Source: Niameybacter massiliensis
Lineage (GTDB): Bacteria; Bacillota; Clostridia; Lachnospirales; Cellulosilyticaceae
Length of the DNA stretch: 64,000 bases
Direction of reading: 5' to 3'
Assembly: GCF_001282685.1 (NCBI RefSeq)
Contig: NZ_LN875035.1
Coordinates: 1,567,572 to 1,631,571, forward strand
Below are positions 56,168 to 64,000 of the stretch, one piece after another; position 1 is the first letter of the stretch, and every line of letters begins with the position of its first letter. A program made the translations under genes and the position numbers. The notes under the pieces were generated by a model, which saw only the letters and a program-made list of their open reading frames with translations, was not told the DNA's origin and ran no database searches.

Positions 56168-57045
56168 CCTCCCCCCTCCCCTTCATCATAAAGCATTGTT
56201 CCTATTCCTTCGTGGGTGTAGATCTCTAAAATAAGAGAATGTTCAACTCTTCCATCTAAGATATGGACCATCTTAACACCTTTTTCCATTGCCTCAAGAC
56301 AACAAGTTACTTTAGGGATCATCCCACCTGCTATCGTCCCATCTTCTAAGTATTTATTGGCTTCTGATTTGCTTAAATAAGAAATAAGAGTACTTGGGTC
56401 CTCTTTATCTTTTAATACCCCTTCAACATCTGTCAAAAATACTAATTTCTCAGCCTTTAAGGCACCTGCTATAGCTACTGCTGCATAATCTGCATTAATA
56501 TTATAGGTATTACCTTCATGATCTGTCCCAATAGGTGAGATAACTGGTATGAAGTCTCCTTCAATTAAAGTATTAATAAGCTTTGTATTGATATTTACAA
56601 TTTCCCCTACATAGCCTAAATCTATATCCTTCTTAATCATTTTTGTTGACTCTATAATCATACCATCCTTACCACTTAGTCCTACAGCACTTCCACCCTG
56701 AAGATGAATCATAGAAACAATACGTTTGTTAACCTTACCAGCTAAAACCATTTCTACCACATCTACTGTTTCTTTAGTAGTGACGCGTAAGCCTTCTACA
56801 AAAGAAGATTCTATATTCATATCTGCTAATGTCTGATTAATCTCAGGCCCACCCCCATGTACAATTACTGGTTTTAACCCCACTGATTTGAGTATCACCA
56901 TGTCTTGCACAATTGTATTATTAATCTCAGGATTAAGCATTGCACTCCCACCATATTTGATTACAACAATCTTATCCTTAAATGCTTGAATATAGGGCAA
57001 TGCTTCACTTAATACTTTTGCTTTTTCTATAATTTGATTGGTCAT
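56161..57045 (-). CDS. argB: Acetylglutamate kinase
   Basis: 294 residues. It phosphorylates N-acetylglutamate. The ATP-binding KYGGSAM is at 30-36, and GGGPEIN near 64 binds substrate; EGLRVTTKETVDVVEMVLAGKVNK follows. Length normal. The C-terminal glycines (EGEGGGC) are coded by the G-rich run that also serves as the argD ribosome binding site. It may be feedback-inhibited by arginine; the N-terminal helix used for that in other phyla is short here. Follows argJ by 11 bases. Confidence 0.96.
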   Translation of the reverse strand: MTNQIIEKAKVLSEALPYIQAFKDKIVVIKYGGSAMLNPEINNTIVQDMVILKSVGLKPVIVHGGGPEINQTLADMNIESSFVEGLRVTTKETVDVVEMVLAGKVNKRIVSMIHLQGGSAVGLSGKDGMIIESTKMIKKDIDLGYVGEIVNINTKLINTLIEGDFIPVISPIGTDHEGNTYNINADYAAVAIAGALKAEKLVFLTDVEGVLKDKEDPSTLISYLSKSEANKYLEDGTIAGGMIPKVTCCLEAMEKGVKMVHILDGRVEHSLILEIYTHEGIGTMLYDEGEGGGC

Positions 57046-57056
57046 TTTACTATCCC

Positions 57057-58277
57057 CTAACTTCTATATTCCCCATTAATCTTTACATAGTCATAGCTTA
57101 AATCACAGCCCCATGCTGTTACCTTTTCTACACCCTCACCCATTTCTACAAAAATTTTAATTTCATTCTCTCCTAAAATTCTTTTAGCTTTATGCTCACT
57201 AAATTTAATAGGCATACCTTCTTTAAATAGAGTAATACTTCCTACACAACTTTCCAATATCAAAGTCACTTTCTCTTGATCAAAAGGTACCCCTGCATAC
57301 CCCATGGCTGCAAGTATTCTTCCCCAGTTTGCATCTTCCCCAAAGAACGCTGTCTTAACCAAGCTAGAAGTTAAAATACTTTTCGCTAAGAGTTTACCTG
57401 CTTCAAAACTTTTTGCGTTTTGTATTTCTACTTCTAATAATTTAGTTGCACCTTCACCATCTTTGACTATGGAGATAGCGATATACTTAAGCGCTTCAAA
57501 CAGCATACTCTGAAACTGTTCAAATGCTTCTCCTTCTTGATCTATAATTGGATTACCTGCTTGCCCACTTGCAAGCACAATCACACTATCATTAGTACTT
57601 GTATCGCCATCTACCGTAATCATATTAAAGGACAAGTTGACACATTTGCTAAGAGCTTTTTGTAACATGGGTTTTGTAATATTAACATCTGTTGCTATAA
57701 AAGCAAGCATTGTTGCCATATTAGGATGGATCATGCCTGAGCCTTTCCCCATGGCTCCTACATGAATGGTATAACCTTCTATTTGTTCTTCTAATGCAAT
57801 CTCTTTTGCAAATGTATCTGTTGTTAAAATAGCTTCCGCAGCTTCAGTTGCTGCTTTTTTTGTATCTTCAAGTTGTTCTGCTACCTTGCAAATACCTTGT
57901 GTAACAATATCCATAGGAAGTGGTACACCTATAACGCCCGTAGAACATACCAATACTTCTTCCTTTTGGATATTTAATGAAGATGCAGTAACCTCTGCCA
58001 TTGTTTGAGTATCATTATGCCCTGTTGCCCCTGTTACTGCATTAGCATTTCCACTATTAATAACTACTGCATGCACAGTATTTTCTGCACTTAATACTTT
58101 TTGATCCCATATAACTGGTGCTGCCTTTACTACATTTTGAGTAAACGCTCCTGCATAAGTACAAGGTGCCTCACTATAAATGATAGCCATATCTTTTTTC
58201 TGTTTTTTAATTCCTGTATGTGTGCCAGCAGCTTGAAAGCCTTTTGCTGCTAAAATCCCATTATTATTCAATTTCAT
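57057..58277 (-). CDS. argJ: Glutamate N-acetyltransferase/amino-acid acetyltransferase ArgJ
   Basis: 406 residues from the ATG at 58277 (AAAGGTGGGG upstream); the longer in-frame start runs into argC. ArgJ recycles the acetyl group from N-acetylornithine to glutamate. The precursor self-cleaves before Thr189 in NMATMLAF, giving the alpha and beta chains. MITVDGDTSTND is present. No argA gene is nearby, so a bifunctional enzyme making N-acetylglutamate from acetyl-CoA is likely. Second gene of the operon. Confidence 0.95.
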   Translation of the reverse strand: MKLNNNGILAAKGFQAAGTHTGIKKQKKDMAIIYSEAPCTYAGAFTQNVVKAAPVIWDQKVLSAENTVHAVVINSGNANAVTGATGHNDTQTMAEVTASSLNIQKEEVLVCSTGVIGVPLPMDIVTQGICKVAEQLEDTKKAATEAAEAILTTDTFAKEIALEEQIEGYTIHVGAMGKGSGMIHPNMATMLAFIATDVNITKPMLQKALSKCVNLSFNMITVDGDTSTNDSVIVLASGQAGNPIIDQEGEAFEQFQSMLFEALKYIAISIVKDGEGATKLLEVEIQNAKSFEAGKLLAKSILTSSLVKTAFFGEDANWGRILAAMGYAGVPFDQEKVTLILESCVGSITLFKEGMPIKFSEHKAKRILGENEIKIFVEMGEGVEKVTAWGCDLSYDYVKINGEYRS

Positions 58278-58302
58278 AATTCCCCACCTTTTCTTTGACC
58301 AC

Positions 58303-59337
58303 TTATGCTGGGAAAAGTGGTACATAATGAATGCCTGTATCTTCTTCTAGACCTAACATAATATTCATGTTTTGTACTGCCTGACTTGCTGCACCCTTCA
58401 TCATATTATCTAAGGCACTTACAATAATTAAGCGTTTGGTACGGTCATCTACTTTAAAACTAATATCGCAGAAATTAGAACCTTTAACCCATCTTGTTTC
58501 TGCTATACTTGTATCTCCAAGCAACCTTAAAAATTGCTCTTTTTCATAATATGTATTGTATACTTTATTAACTTCATGGTTTGTTACACCAGGTTTTAAG
58601 CTTGCATAAATAGTCGTTAATATGCCTCTATTCATAGGTACAAGATGTGGCGTAAAAGTAAGTGTTACCTTCTTGCCACCAAATGCTTCTAGTTTTTCTT
58701 CAATTTCGGGTGTATGCCTATGTGATGTTAATCCATAAGCTTTAATGCTTTCATTACATTCTGTATAATGTGTTCCTATATTAAGTCCTCGCCCTGCTCC
58801 TGTAACACCTGACTTGGCATCAATAATAATCGTACTTGTATCAATAAGTCCTTCTTTTATCAGAGGAATTAGACTTAGTAAACTACATGTTACATAACAA
58901 CCTGGATTTGCAATAAGTCTTGCCCCTTGGATATATTCTCTGTTCCACTCACATAATCCATATATTGCTTCTTCTAATACTTCCTTGCCAAAGTGTTCAA
59001 CCTTATACCATGTATCATATGCTTCACTGGTAATACGGAAGTCTGCTCCTAAATCAATAACCTTCGTCGTTGCTAGTAGTTCCTTTGTAACCACTTTGCT
59101 TGCAATCCCATGAGGTAAAGCAATAAATAATATATCCGCATCTATCTTAGATAAGTCATCTTCTATACAAACCTCATCTACTAAATCTTTAAAATGAGGA
59201 TAAACCTTGCTATATGGCTCACTTTGATAACTATGAGAAGATAAATGAGTTAGTTTAACACTAGGATGATTATAAAGAAGCCGTACTAACTCTTCTCCTA
59301 CATATCCTGTTGAACCTAATATTGCTACTTTATACAT
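58303..59337 (-). CDS. argC: N-acetyl-gamma-glutamyl-phosphate reductase
   Basis: 344 residues from the ATG at 59337 (AAGGAGGAG upstream). It reduces N-acetylglutamyl phosphate with NADPH. The Rossmann motif GSTGYVGEEL is at 8-17 and the catalytic Cys147 is in ANPGCYVT; HTPEIEE and PHLVPMNRGIL are family marks. First gene of argCJBD; argG, argH, argF and carbamoyl-phosphate synthase genes are not in the window. Confidence 0.96.
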   Translation of the reverse strand: MYKVAILGSTGYVGEELVRLLYNHPSVKLTHLSSHSYQSEPYSKVYPHFKDLVDEVCIEDDLSKIDADILFIALPHGIASKVVTKELLATTKVIDLGADFRITSEAYDTWYKVEHFGKEVLEEAIYGLCEWNREYIQGARLIANPGCYVTCSLLSLIPLIKEGLIDTSTIIIDAKSGVTGAGRGLNIGTHYTECNESIKAYGLTSHRHTPEIEEKLEAFGGKKVTLTFTPHLVPMNRGILTTIYASLKPGVTNHEVNKVYNTYYEKEQFLRLLGDTSIAETRWVKGSNFCDISFKVDDRTKRLIIVSALDNMMKGAASQAVQNMNIMLGLEEDTGIHYVPLFPA

Positions 59338-59404
59338 TTCTAATCTCCTCCTTAGCTCAGTAATCTCTGTAATCAGATTATTCATTTTTCTTAATTTATT
59401 AATT

Positions 59405-59433
59405 ATTATACTTTTTAATGTTTAAATATGCAA
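59405..59433 (-). promoter_or_regulatory. Promoter of argCJBD
   Basis: Minus-strand TTGCAT (59433-59428), a 17-base spacer and TATAAT (59410-59405), 68 bases before the argC start. Close to consensus. Confidence 0.8.
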
Positions 59434-59460
59434 TATATTTTTTAATAAAAATTATATTTA

Positions 59461-59476
59461 ATGAATTTTTATTCAT
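59461..59476 (-). promoter_or_regulatory. ARG box (ArgR/AhrC operator)
   Basis: ATGAATAAAAATTCAT on the minus strand matches the Bacillus ARG-box consensus CATGAATAAAAATKCAAK almost perfectly and is itself palindromic. It lies 27 bases upstream of the -35. A weaker AT-rich copy may follow at 59442-59457, between it and the promoter. ArgR with arginine should repress the operon here. Confidence 0.8.
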
Positions 59477-59489
59477 TATGTAGACTAAA

Positions 59490-59516
59490 AAATGAGGCGG
59501 TTAAAACCACCTCATT
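59490..59516 (-). terminator. Terminator after the anchored disordered protein
   Basis: AATGAGG-GGTT and AACC-CCTCATT with a short TTTT turn, then T6 on the minus strand; it overlaps the stop. Confidence 0.85.
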
Positions 59517-60318
59517 GATTGTCTGCTATTTCCATGGATTGATAATACATATAGAGTTCATCTAACTCTTCTAAGGTAAAATTCTCTTGGACAAGCTCTT
59601 GCAACTTCTTACTATCTTCTTCATCTATGCCATCTTTAATCATATTCCATACTTCGTTTATATTGATGTTTTGTACTTTAGATAAAATCATATTAAGTAA
59701 TTTTAATTGATCACTTAAAGATAAATTACTAAACATCTTATTTACTATATTTTGATAATCAATGCGCCCATTATTATAGACACCTTCCATTTGATTCACA
59801 ATATGATCATCTAACATAAGTACATAGGCATCATAAATAGGTACTTGCTCATACTTTTCATCTGTTGGTTGTTCTCTTGTTTCTTCTACTTGCTTACTTA
59901 TTTCTGCTTTGTCTATAGATTGAGTATTCCCTCCTCCTTCTACTAGTTGATCCACATTTATTGTAGAGCTTACCTCATCTGTAGACTCTTGTTCTATACT
60001 TATATCATTTTCTGATTGTATATTATTCTGATTAGGAAACTTGTCATTATCTTGTTGACTTGCTAGCTCTTCTTCTTGTGATAATTGTGATTTACCACTT
60101 ATATCTTCCGTAACTACTTGGTCACTTACTACTTCTTGTTTCATTTTTTTCCCTGTTAAATTTTCTGTTAAATTAGCTAATTGTTCTTCAGTATAAACCT
60201 CTGGCCTCTCTGTCAAAAAATATACAGCAAATAAACCTATTAATAATACAAAGCTAATACTTGCACAAAGGTTCAATAAACGCAATAAACAGTCATTAGT
60301 ATGCTTCCTCTTCCTCAT
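59512..60318 (-). CDS. Hypothetical single-pass protein with long acidic linker
   Basis: 268 residues. A basic N-terminus (MRKRKH) leads to one membrane helix (about 16-35, LCASISFVLLIGLFAVYFL). A Gln/Glu/Ser-rich region of ~120 residues looks disordered. The C-terminal ~90 residues are helical (IVNKMFSNLSLSDQLKLLNMILSKV and DEEDSKKLQELVQENFTLEELDELYMYY). I do not recognise the family. GGAG is about 12 bases from the ATG, slightly far. It may be co-transcribed with the phosphodiesterase gene upstream. Confidence 0.7.
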   Translation of the reverse strand: MRKRKHTNDCLLRLLNLCASISFVLLIGLFAVYFLTERPEVYTEEQLANLTENLTGKKMKQEVVSDQVVTEDISGKSQLSQEEELASQQDNDKFPNQNNIQSENDISIEQESTDEVSSTINVDQLVEGGGNTQSIDKAEISKQVEETREQPTDEKYEQVPIYDAYVLMLDDHIVNQMEGVYNNGRIDYQNIVNKMFSNLSLSDQLKLLNMILSKVQNININEVWNMIKDGIDEEDSKKLQELVQENFTLEELDELYMYYQSMEIADNQ

Positions 60319-60426
60319 GATGTAAAAGTTCTCCTTCCAAACTTCTTTACATATTTGTTAGAGTATTTGCCCTAATGACTGCTTATTATTCAATGTTTAA
60401 AAACTTATTTATTTATCTACAAAATA

Positions 60427-61707
60427 CTATTGCTCTATTAATTCTGCAAGCACACGGCCATCTGCTCCCGGCATTTCAAATCCAAGAAGTGCAGTACAAG
60501 TTGGTGCAATATCTACATTGTATGCTTTTTCTAATACAGTCCCTGATTTTACTCCAGGTCCGCATAATACTAAGGCTGGTTGAGAACCACGAGTTGGTAT
60601 ATGTCCATGAGTTCCTACACTTGTACGGTAATCTTCATTAGCTACCTTTTTAATAAATGGTGCACTTAACATATAATTAAAGCCTACACCTTCTTCAGCT
60701 TCAAGTACAAAGTCAAAGTCTCCATCTAATTTATAAGCTTCTTTTACTTCTTCTGTTGTAAACATTTGATCAATTCTAAAACGGGTTTTGTTTTGTTTTA
60801 AGTATTCGGCAACTTCTTGTTTAAGTGTTTCATCATGGTCTCTTACATATATTTGTGCAGATGCTGCAGCTGAATGTGCAAATACTTTCCAGTCTATTAC
60901 ATTTCCTTCTGCATCTACTGTAATCCATCCTTTATCCATAAAGTCACGATTTAAGTTGATGCTTTCATCAATATTCACTTGTCCATGATCTGAACAAATA
61001 ACAAATATTGTTTCATCATAGATACCTTTTGCTTTAAGTGCATCAAAAGTATAGCCTAACATATCATCTATAAATTTAATGGCTTCTTTAATTTTCTCAC
61101 TATATACACCATATACATGTCTGTAATGATCAATTAATGTCATATGCATAAAAATAATATTTGGCATTTCTGTTTCGATTAGATACTTACTTGCAAGCCC
61201 AGAGAATTTATCTGAATCCTTGTATTTTTCCTCTTTCCAAGCATCACTACATATCTCATACATTTTTTCCATAAGCCCTGGTGTAGAATTGGCAATCATA
61301 GATGCTTTTTTATCATCAGCCACTTGGTGAATCCCTGCACGTTGAAGATTCCAAGTTACATCTGCCCCTACCATTGTTGGCCAACTATTAATAAGTACTT
61401 TAAGTCCATGTTTTTCACATTCTTCTGGAAGGATAGCTGCATGAATTCCATTACGTTCTTCAAACCAATCTCCAAATTTCATAAATGGATTAAATATTTC
61501 ATTATTTACAACACCATGTTTATCTGGATATGTACCAGAAATCATTGAAGCATGTGCTGTATAAGTCAATGATGGATATACTGTTTGAGAGTTTTTTACG
61601 ATTGCCCCATTTTGTACAATAGGTCCTAGATTAGGAAGTGTTTTAATATATTCTAAGTCCTCAGAAATCATAGCATCCAATGAAATAACAAGCATTCTTT
61701 TAGTCAT
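60427..61707 (-). CDS. Nucleotide pyrophosphatase/phosphodiesterase-like protein (alkaline phosphatase superfamily)
   Basis: 426 residues, no signal peptide. Metal and nucleophile residues of the NPP group are visible: Asp11 in ISLDAM and nucleophile Thr48 in YPSLTYTAH. Later ones are ICSDHGQVNID and VGTHGHIP. NPP enzymes hydrolyse phosphodiesters or nucleotide pyrophosphate bonds. Most characterised ones are exported, so a cytoplasmic form is less usual. AGGAGAAA precedes the ATG. Substrate unknown. Confidence 0.9.
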   Translation of the reverse strand: MTKRMLVISLDAMISEDLEYIKTLPNLGPIVQNGAIVKNSQTVYPSLTYTAHASMISGTYPDKHGVVNNEIFNPFMKFGDWFEERNGIHAAILPEECEKHGLKVLINSWPTMVGADVTWNLQRAGIHQVADDKKASMIANSTPGLMEKMYEICSDAWKEEKYKDSDKFSGLASKYLIETEMPNIIFMHMTLIDHYRHVYGVYSEKIKEAIKFIDDMLGYTFDALKAKGIYDETIFVICSDHGQVNIDESINLNRDFMDKGWITVDAEGNVIDWKVFAHSAAASAQIYVRDHDETLKQEVAEYLKQNKTRFRIDQMFTTEEVKEAYKLDGDFDFVLEAEEGVGFNYMLSAPFIKKVANEDYRTSVGTHGHIPTRGSQPALVLCGPGVKSGTVLEKAYNVDIAPTCTALLGFEMPGADGRVLAELIEQ

Positions 61708-61949
61708 AGTTTTTCTCCTTCAAGTCATGTTTTAGGTTTGATTAACTTCACCAAACATTTAAATATACCATACTTTTATAGTTTTACACAAGCTAAATGA
61801 TAATTTTTATTATTTAAACATATTTCGATTAACTTGTTTTTCTTAGCTCTCTATTATATTATGACTAAGAATAGACTGGTTTATGATTACTTTTAACATA
61901 TTTGATACCTATTTGGTATACACTATGAGACGAACGAGGAGACAATTAA

Positions 61950-62237
61950 ATGACTATATACGAAGCTTTAAAAAATGACACAAACCCAATTATTTTAGAT
62001 GTACGTGAAAACAGTGAATTCAACGAAGGCCATATTAAAGATGCCCTTCATATTCCACTGAACTCACTTGAAGCCCAAGCTGAAGGTGAAATGACAGATT
62101 ATGACCAACCAATCTACGTTTACTGTCGTAGTGGTGTACGTAGCAAAGTAGGATGCCATATTCTAAATAGCTTAGGTTATACAAAGACCTATAACTTAGG
62201 TGGTATTCTTGACTGGCCTGAGGAAATTGTAAAATAG
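61950..62237 (+). CDS. Rhodanese-like domain protein, 95 aa
   Basis: A single rhodanese domain. The catalytic Cys59 begins the active loop CRSGVRS. LDVRENSEFNEGHIKDALHIPL is typical. It probably carries sulfane sulfur or acts in thiol reduction. The start has CGAGGAGAC upstream and a terminator follows, so it is a single gene. About 240 bases before it show no clear structured element. Confidence 0.92.
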   Translation: MTIYEALKNDTNPIILDVRENSEFNEGHIKDALHIPLNSLEAQAEGEMTDYDQPIYVYCRSGVRSKVGCHILNSLGYTKTYNLGGILDWPEEIVK

Positions 62238-62252
62238 GTTGATTTTTCTTTT

Positions 62253-62303
62253 AAAATAGGCAAGACGTATTGCTCATATGCAATACGCCATGCCTATTTT
62301 TTG
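62253..62303. terminator. Bidirectional terminator
   Basis: AAAATAGGCA...CGTATTGC and GCAATACG...TGCCTATTTT form a long stem interrupted by a small internal loop, between converging genes. Confidence 0.85.
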
Positions 62304-62324
62304 TTTTTATAACTTATTTTACTA

Positions 62325-63626
62325 TTACTCTAAACCTTCTACATCCAAAACTTTTTGTATACAAGTATCTATACTTAAATCATCTTTGCGCATTGGATGT
62401 TGTACTTCATGATCTGGTATAGTCTTATGCTCTTCATTACATATCCCTTCTTCACTCGTTCCCATTTCCTTTGTAAACCTTACAACATATCCACTTTTAG
62501 GAAGCATTGCCAAAATAGGATCTGAACCAATGCCATCTCCTCCAGTTTTTTCACCAATTAACGTAGCAAGCCCTGAACTTTTTGCAAACATTGCAAGTCC
62601 TTCTGCTGATGAGTATACATAATGGTCTACAAGCAAATAAATATTCCCTTGAAATTGTATAGAATCCTCCGCTGGCTTTACTTCTACACAATATTTTTCA
62701 TAGTAAGTAAAATCTTCGCTTACCTCTGGAGGAAGTTCCGGCAAGCTTGCAGTATCTAAATCCTTAACTTTTTTAGCATACATTTTAGGCATATGGTTTG
62801 CTTGCATATATCGTTGTAAATACACGCCGTCTTTATAGAAAGTATATTCCCAAGATACATATGATTTATCAATAATTTGGGGCAATAAAAAGTCTGACCA
62901 ATATCTTGTATCACCGCCACCATTTCCTCTGATATCAATAATGAGTGCTTGGTAATCTTTAATGTTTTGTAAATATGCCTGAATGATCTTATAATCAGCT
63001 TTGGCATTCCAAGGATTTAGCATCTGGGGAATATGTATATAACCAACTCTTCCTTCTAAAGCATCCTTGGCAATTACCCTAGATTGCTTTATTTTCTCTT
63101 GTACTTCTTGTCCTATCTCTTCATCCTGCTTTTCTTCTTCCGCTAATGGTATATTATATCTTCTAAGTGCTAATGGTTTGTTAACTGTATCATAATTGAT
63201 ACCTTGCCAATATCCCTCAACTTTCATATTATGGTAGACTTCTCTCATCCATTCAACTTCTTCCTTGCTAAGTAACTGTGTATGACCGTTATGAAGATCG
63301 TCTAGACTATCACTGATAACCTGTGCAAATTCCTTATCATTCCTACTTTCTTTAACTTGCTGCAAATATCGCTCTTTGTTATTTAGCCAATCTACACCAT
63401 TCATTCTTTTGTTCACTTCTAGATAAGGATAATTTTCCTCTATCGTTTTATAGAGATACTCAAAATCCTCTATCTTTTCTTCCATAGTGAGTGCCTGTAA
63501 CGGTGTTTCCAAGATTTTATCTCTTTTATTATAGCTTTGCTGCTTATAAATCAACACCCCTGCTAGCATGATAAAAACAGCCATACTTATTCCTAACAAA
63601 ACCTTCTTTGTTCCCCACTTCATCAT
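62325..63626 (-). CDS. S41-family peptidase, membrane anchored
   Basis: 433 residues. One N-terminal membrane helix (about 9-27, VLLGISMAVFIMLAGVLIY). The tail-specific protease core follows: GRVGYIHIPQM, ALIIDIRGNGGGD, then the catalytic Ser in YVYSSAEGLAMFAK and Lys in GEKTGGDGIG. No clear PDZ domain precedes the core, only a helical cap (about 35-130), so this is the C-terminal-processing-protease relative seen in Clostridia. It faces outside. Substrate unknown. GGGAG is 7 bases before the ATG. Confidence 0.88.
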   Translation of the reverse strand: MMKWGTKKVLLGISMAVFIMLAGVLIYKQQSYNKRDKILETPLQALTMEEKIEDFEYLYKTIEENYPYLEVNKRMNGVDWLNNKERYLQQVKESRNDKEFAQVISDSLDDLHNGHTQLLSKEEVEWMREVYHNMKVEGYWQGINYDTVNKPLALRRYNIPLAEEEKQDEEIGQEVQEKIKQSRVIAKDALEGRVGYIHIPQMLNPWNAKADYKIIQAYLQNIKDYQALIIDIRGNGGGDTRYWSDFLLPQIIDKSYVSWEYTFYKDGVYLQRYMQANHMPKMYAKKVKDLDTASLPELPPEVSEDFTYYEKYCVEVKPAEDSIQFQGNIYLLVDHYVYSSAEGLAMFAKSSGLATLIGEKTGGDGIGSDPILAMLPKSGYVVRFTKEMGTSEEGICNEEHKTIPDHEVQHPMRKDDLSIDTCIQKVLDVEGLE

Positions 63627-63722
63627 TTTGTTTCTCCCAACCTTATTATTTTAATAATCATATTATATCATTTTTTTCTATCAATTCAATTTTCTACGCT
63701 TATTAACATTTCTAGATGTTCC

Positions 63723-63751
63723 TTGATTTCCTATTTATTTTATGCTACACT
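63723..63751 (+). promoter_or_regulatory. Promoter of the fluoride-riboswitch leader
   Basis: TTGATT (63723-63728), a 17-base spacer and TACACT (63746-63751), with TGC just before the -10 (extended -10). Expected transcription start near 63758, about 27 bases before the aptamer. Confidence 0.65.
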
Positions 63752-63784
63752 AACTTCAATCTAATACTAGTGTCTTTATGACCG

Positions 63785-63850
63785 AAGGGAATGAATGTCT
63801 CCCTTGGACTTAGTATCCAAAACTGCTCTTACAAGCTGATGACTTCTGCC
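63785..63850 (+). promoter_or_regulatory. Fluoride riboswitch (crcB motif) aptamer
   Basis: P1 is AAGGGA/TCCCTT (63785-63805) with an AUG-containing loop. The conserved core AAACTGC (63820-63826) and GCTGATGAC (63835-63843) matches the crcB motif. The P2 stem is GCT/AGC, and loop bases AA-GTC can pair with GACTT as in the aptamer pseudoknot. The canonical GAUG reads AAUG here, and a hairpin (63804-63820, TTGGA/TCCAA) is inserted after P1. The downstream antiporter is a known target class for fluoride switches. Confidence 0.75.
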
Positions 63851-63875
63851 ACAAGCAGGGTTATCAGCTTTTTTT
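63833..63875 (+). terminator. Riboswitch-controlled terminator
   Basis: AAGCTGAT (63833-63840) pairs with ATCAGCTT (63863-63870), followed by T5. Its 5' arm is part of the aptamer core, so ligand binding should block the terminator and allow read-through (an ON switch). Confidence 0.85.
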
Positions 63876-63898
63876 GCGTGATTAAAAGGAGGAATAAA

Positions 63899-64000
63899 AT
63901 GATTCTTACAAGCTTAGCATTAATCTTTTTATGTGGTTTACTACTTGGTGGACTAATGAAAAAGTTAGGTTTACCTGACTTACTTGGTATGCTCATAACC
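63899..64000 (+). CDS. Cation:proton antiporter (3' end outside window)
   Basis: Only 34 codons are visible. The start ATG at 63899 has AAAGGAGG upstream. The first segment, ALIFLCGLLLGGLMKKLGLPDLLGMLI, is the opening helix of CPA-type Na+/H+ exchangers, where the Leu-Pro turn follows the first membrane span. With the fluoride-type riboswitch upstream it may help fluoride or cation tolerance. Confidence 0.8.
   Translation, partial: MILTSLALIFLCGLLLGGLMKKLGLPDLLGMLIT

Overview
The window looks like a chromosomal segment of a low-G+C Gram-positive anaerobe of the class Clostridia. A rumen or gut Lachnospirales-type genome, for example near Cellulosilyticum, would fit, but that placement is inference. 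The grounds are AT-rich intergenic DNA, strong AGGAGG ribosome binding sites, the order tig-clpP-clpX-lonB-lon-engB, SAM-dependent and radical SAM enzymes, YesMN/Lpl-type sugar uptake and a dense tRNA array. I see no insertion sequence, prophage or CRISPR array.

Layout. 1-3.4 kb: a truncated PhoB-type response regulator, a hypothetical gene, a radical SAM protein, a DUF4364 protein and a tRNA-Gly/tRNA-Pro unit. 3.5-11.6 kb: the protein quality-control block, all on the minus strand (trigger factor, ClpP, ClpX, LonB, LonA, EngB). 11.8-20.7 kb: small conserved and hypothetical genes, a radical SAM plus two-methyltransferase operon, a chemotaxis receptor and a small sirohaem/4Fe-4S protein. 20.9-26.7 kb: a secreted PepX-like peptidase, a secreted stalk-domain protein, and a MerR regulator divergent from a MATE efflux pump with a 19-bp-spacer promoter between them. 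26.8-27.8 kb: ten tRNA genes in two transcription units, with an internal duplication. 27.9-32.8 kb: YfcE and RdgB homologues, a cell-wall amidase and an MFS transporter.

33-41.5 kb: a carbohydrate-uptake locus. A DUF4091 glycosidase-like protein and a YesM/YesN two-component system precede a lipoprotein and two LplB/LplC-type permeases that lack their own ATPase. 41.6-47.6 kb: ligA, a SHOCT-like protein, pcrA, a YerC regulator and a PHP phosphoesterase. 47.8-51.1 kb: yitT, an 820-bp gap holding a strongly folded candidate large non-coding RNA, then trpS and luxS. 51.1-54.9 kb: an orphan solute-binding protein divergent from a membrane-anchored AraC regulator. 55-59.5 kb: the argCJBD operon with a recognisable promoter and an ARG box. 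59.5-64 kb: an anchored disordered protein, a nucleotide-pyrophosphatase-like enzyme, a rhodanese, an S41 peptidase, and a fluoride-type riboswitch in front of a truncated cation/proton antiporter gene.

The most interesting item is the interval 48,728-49,402. Nested long helices, G-U wobbles that work only as plus-strand RNA, and a helix joining its two ends suggest one ~675-nt ornate RNA whose class I cannot name.
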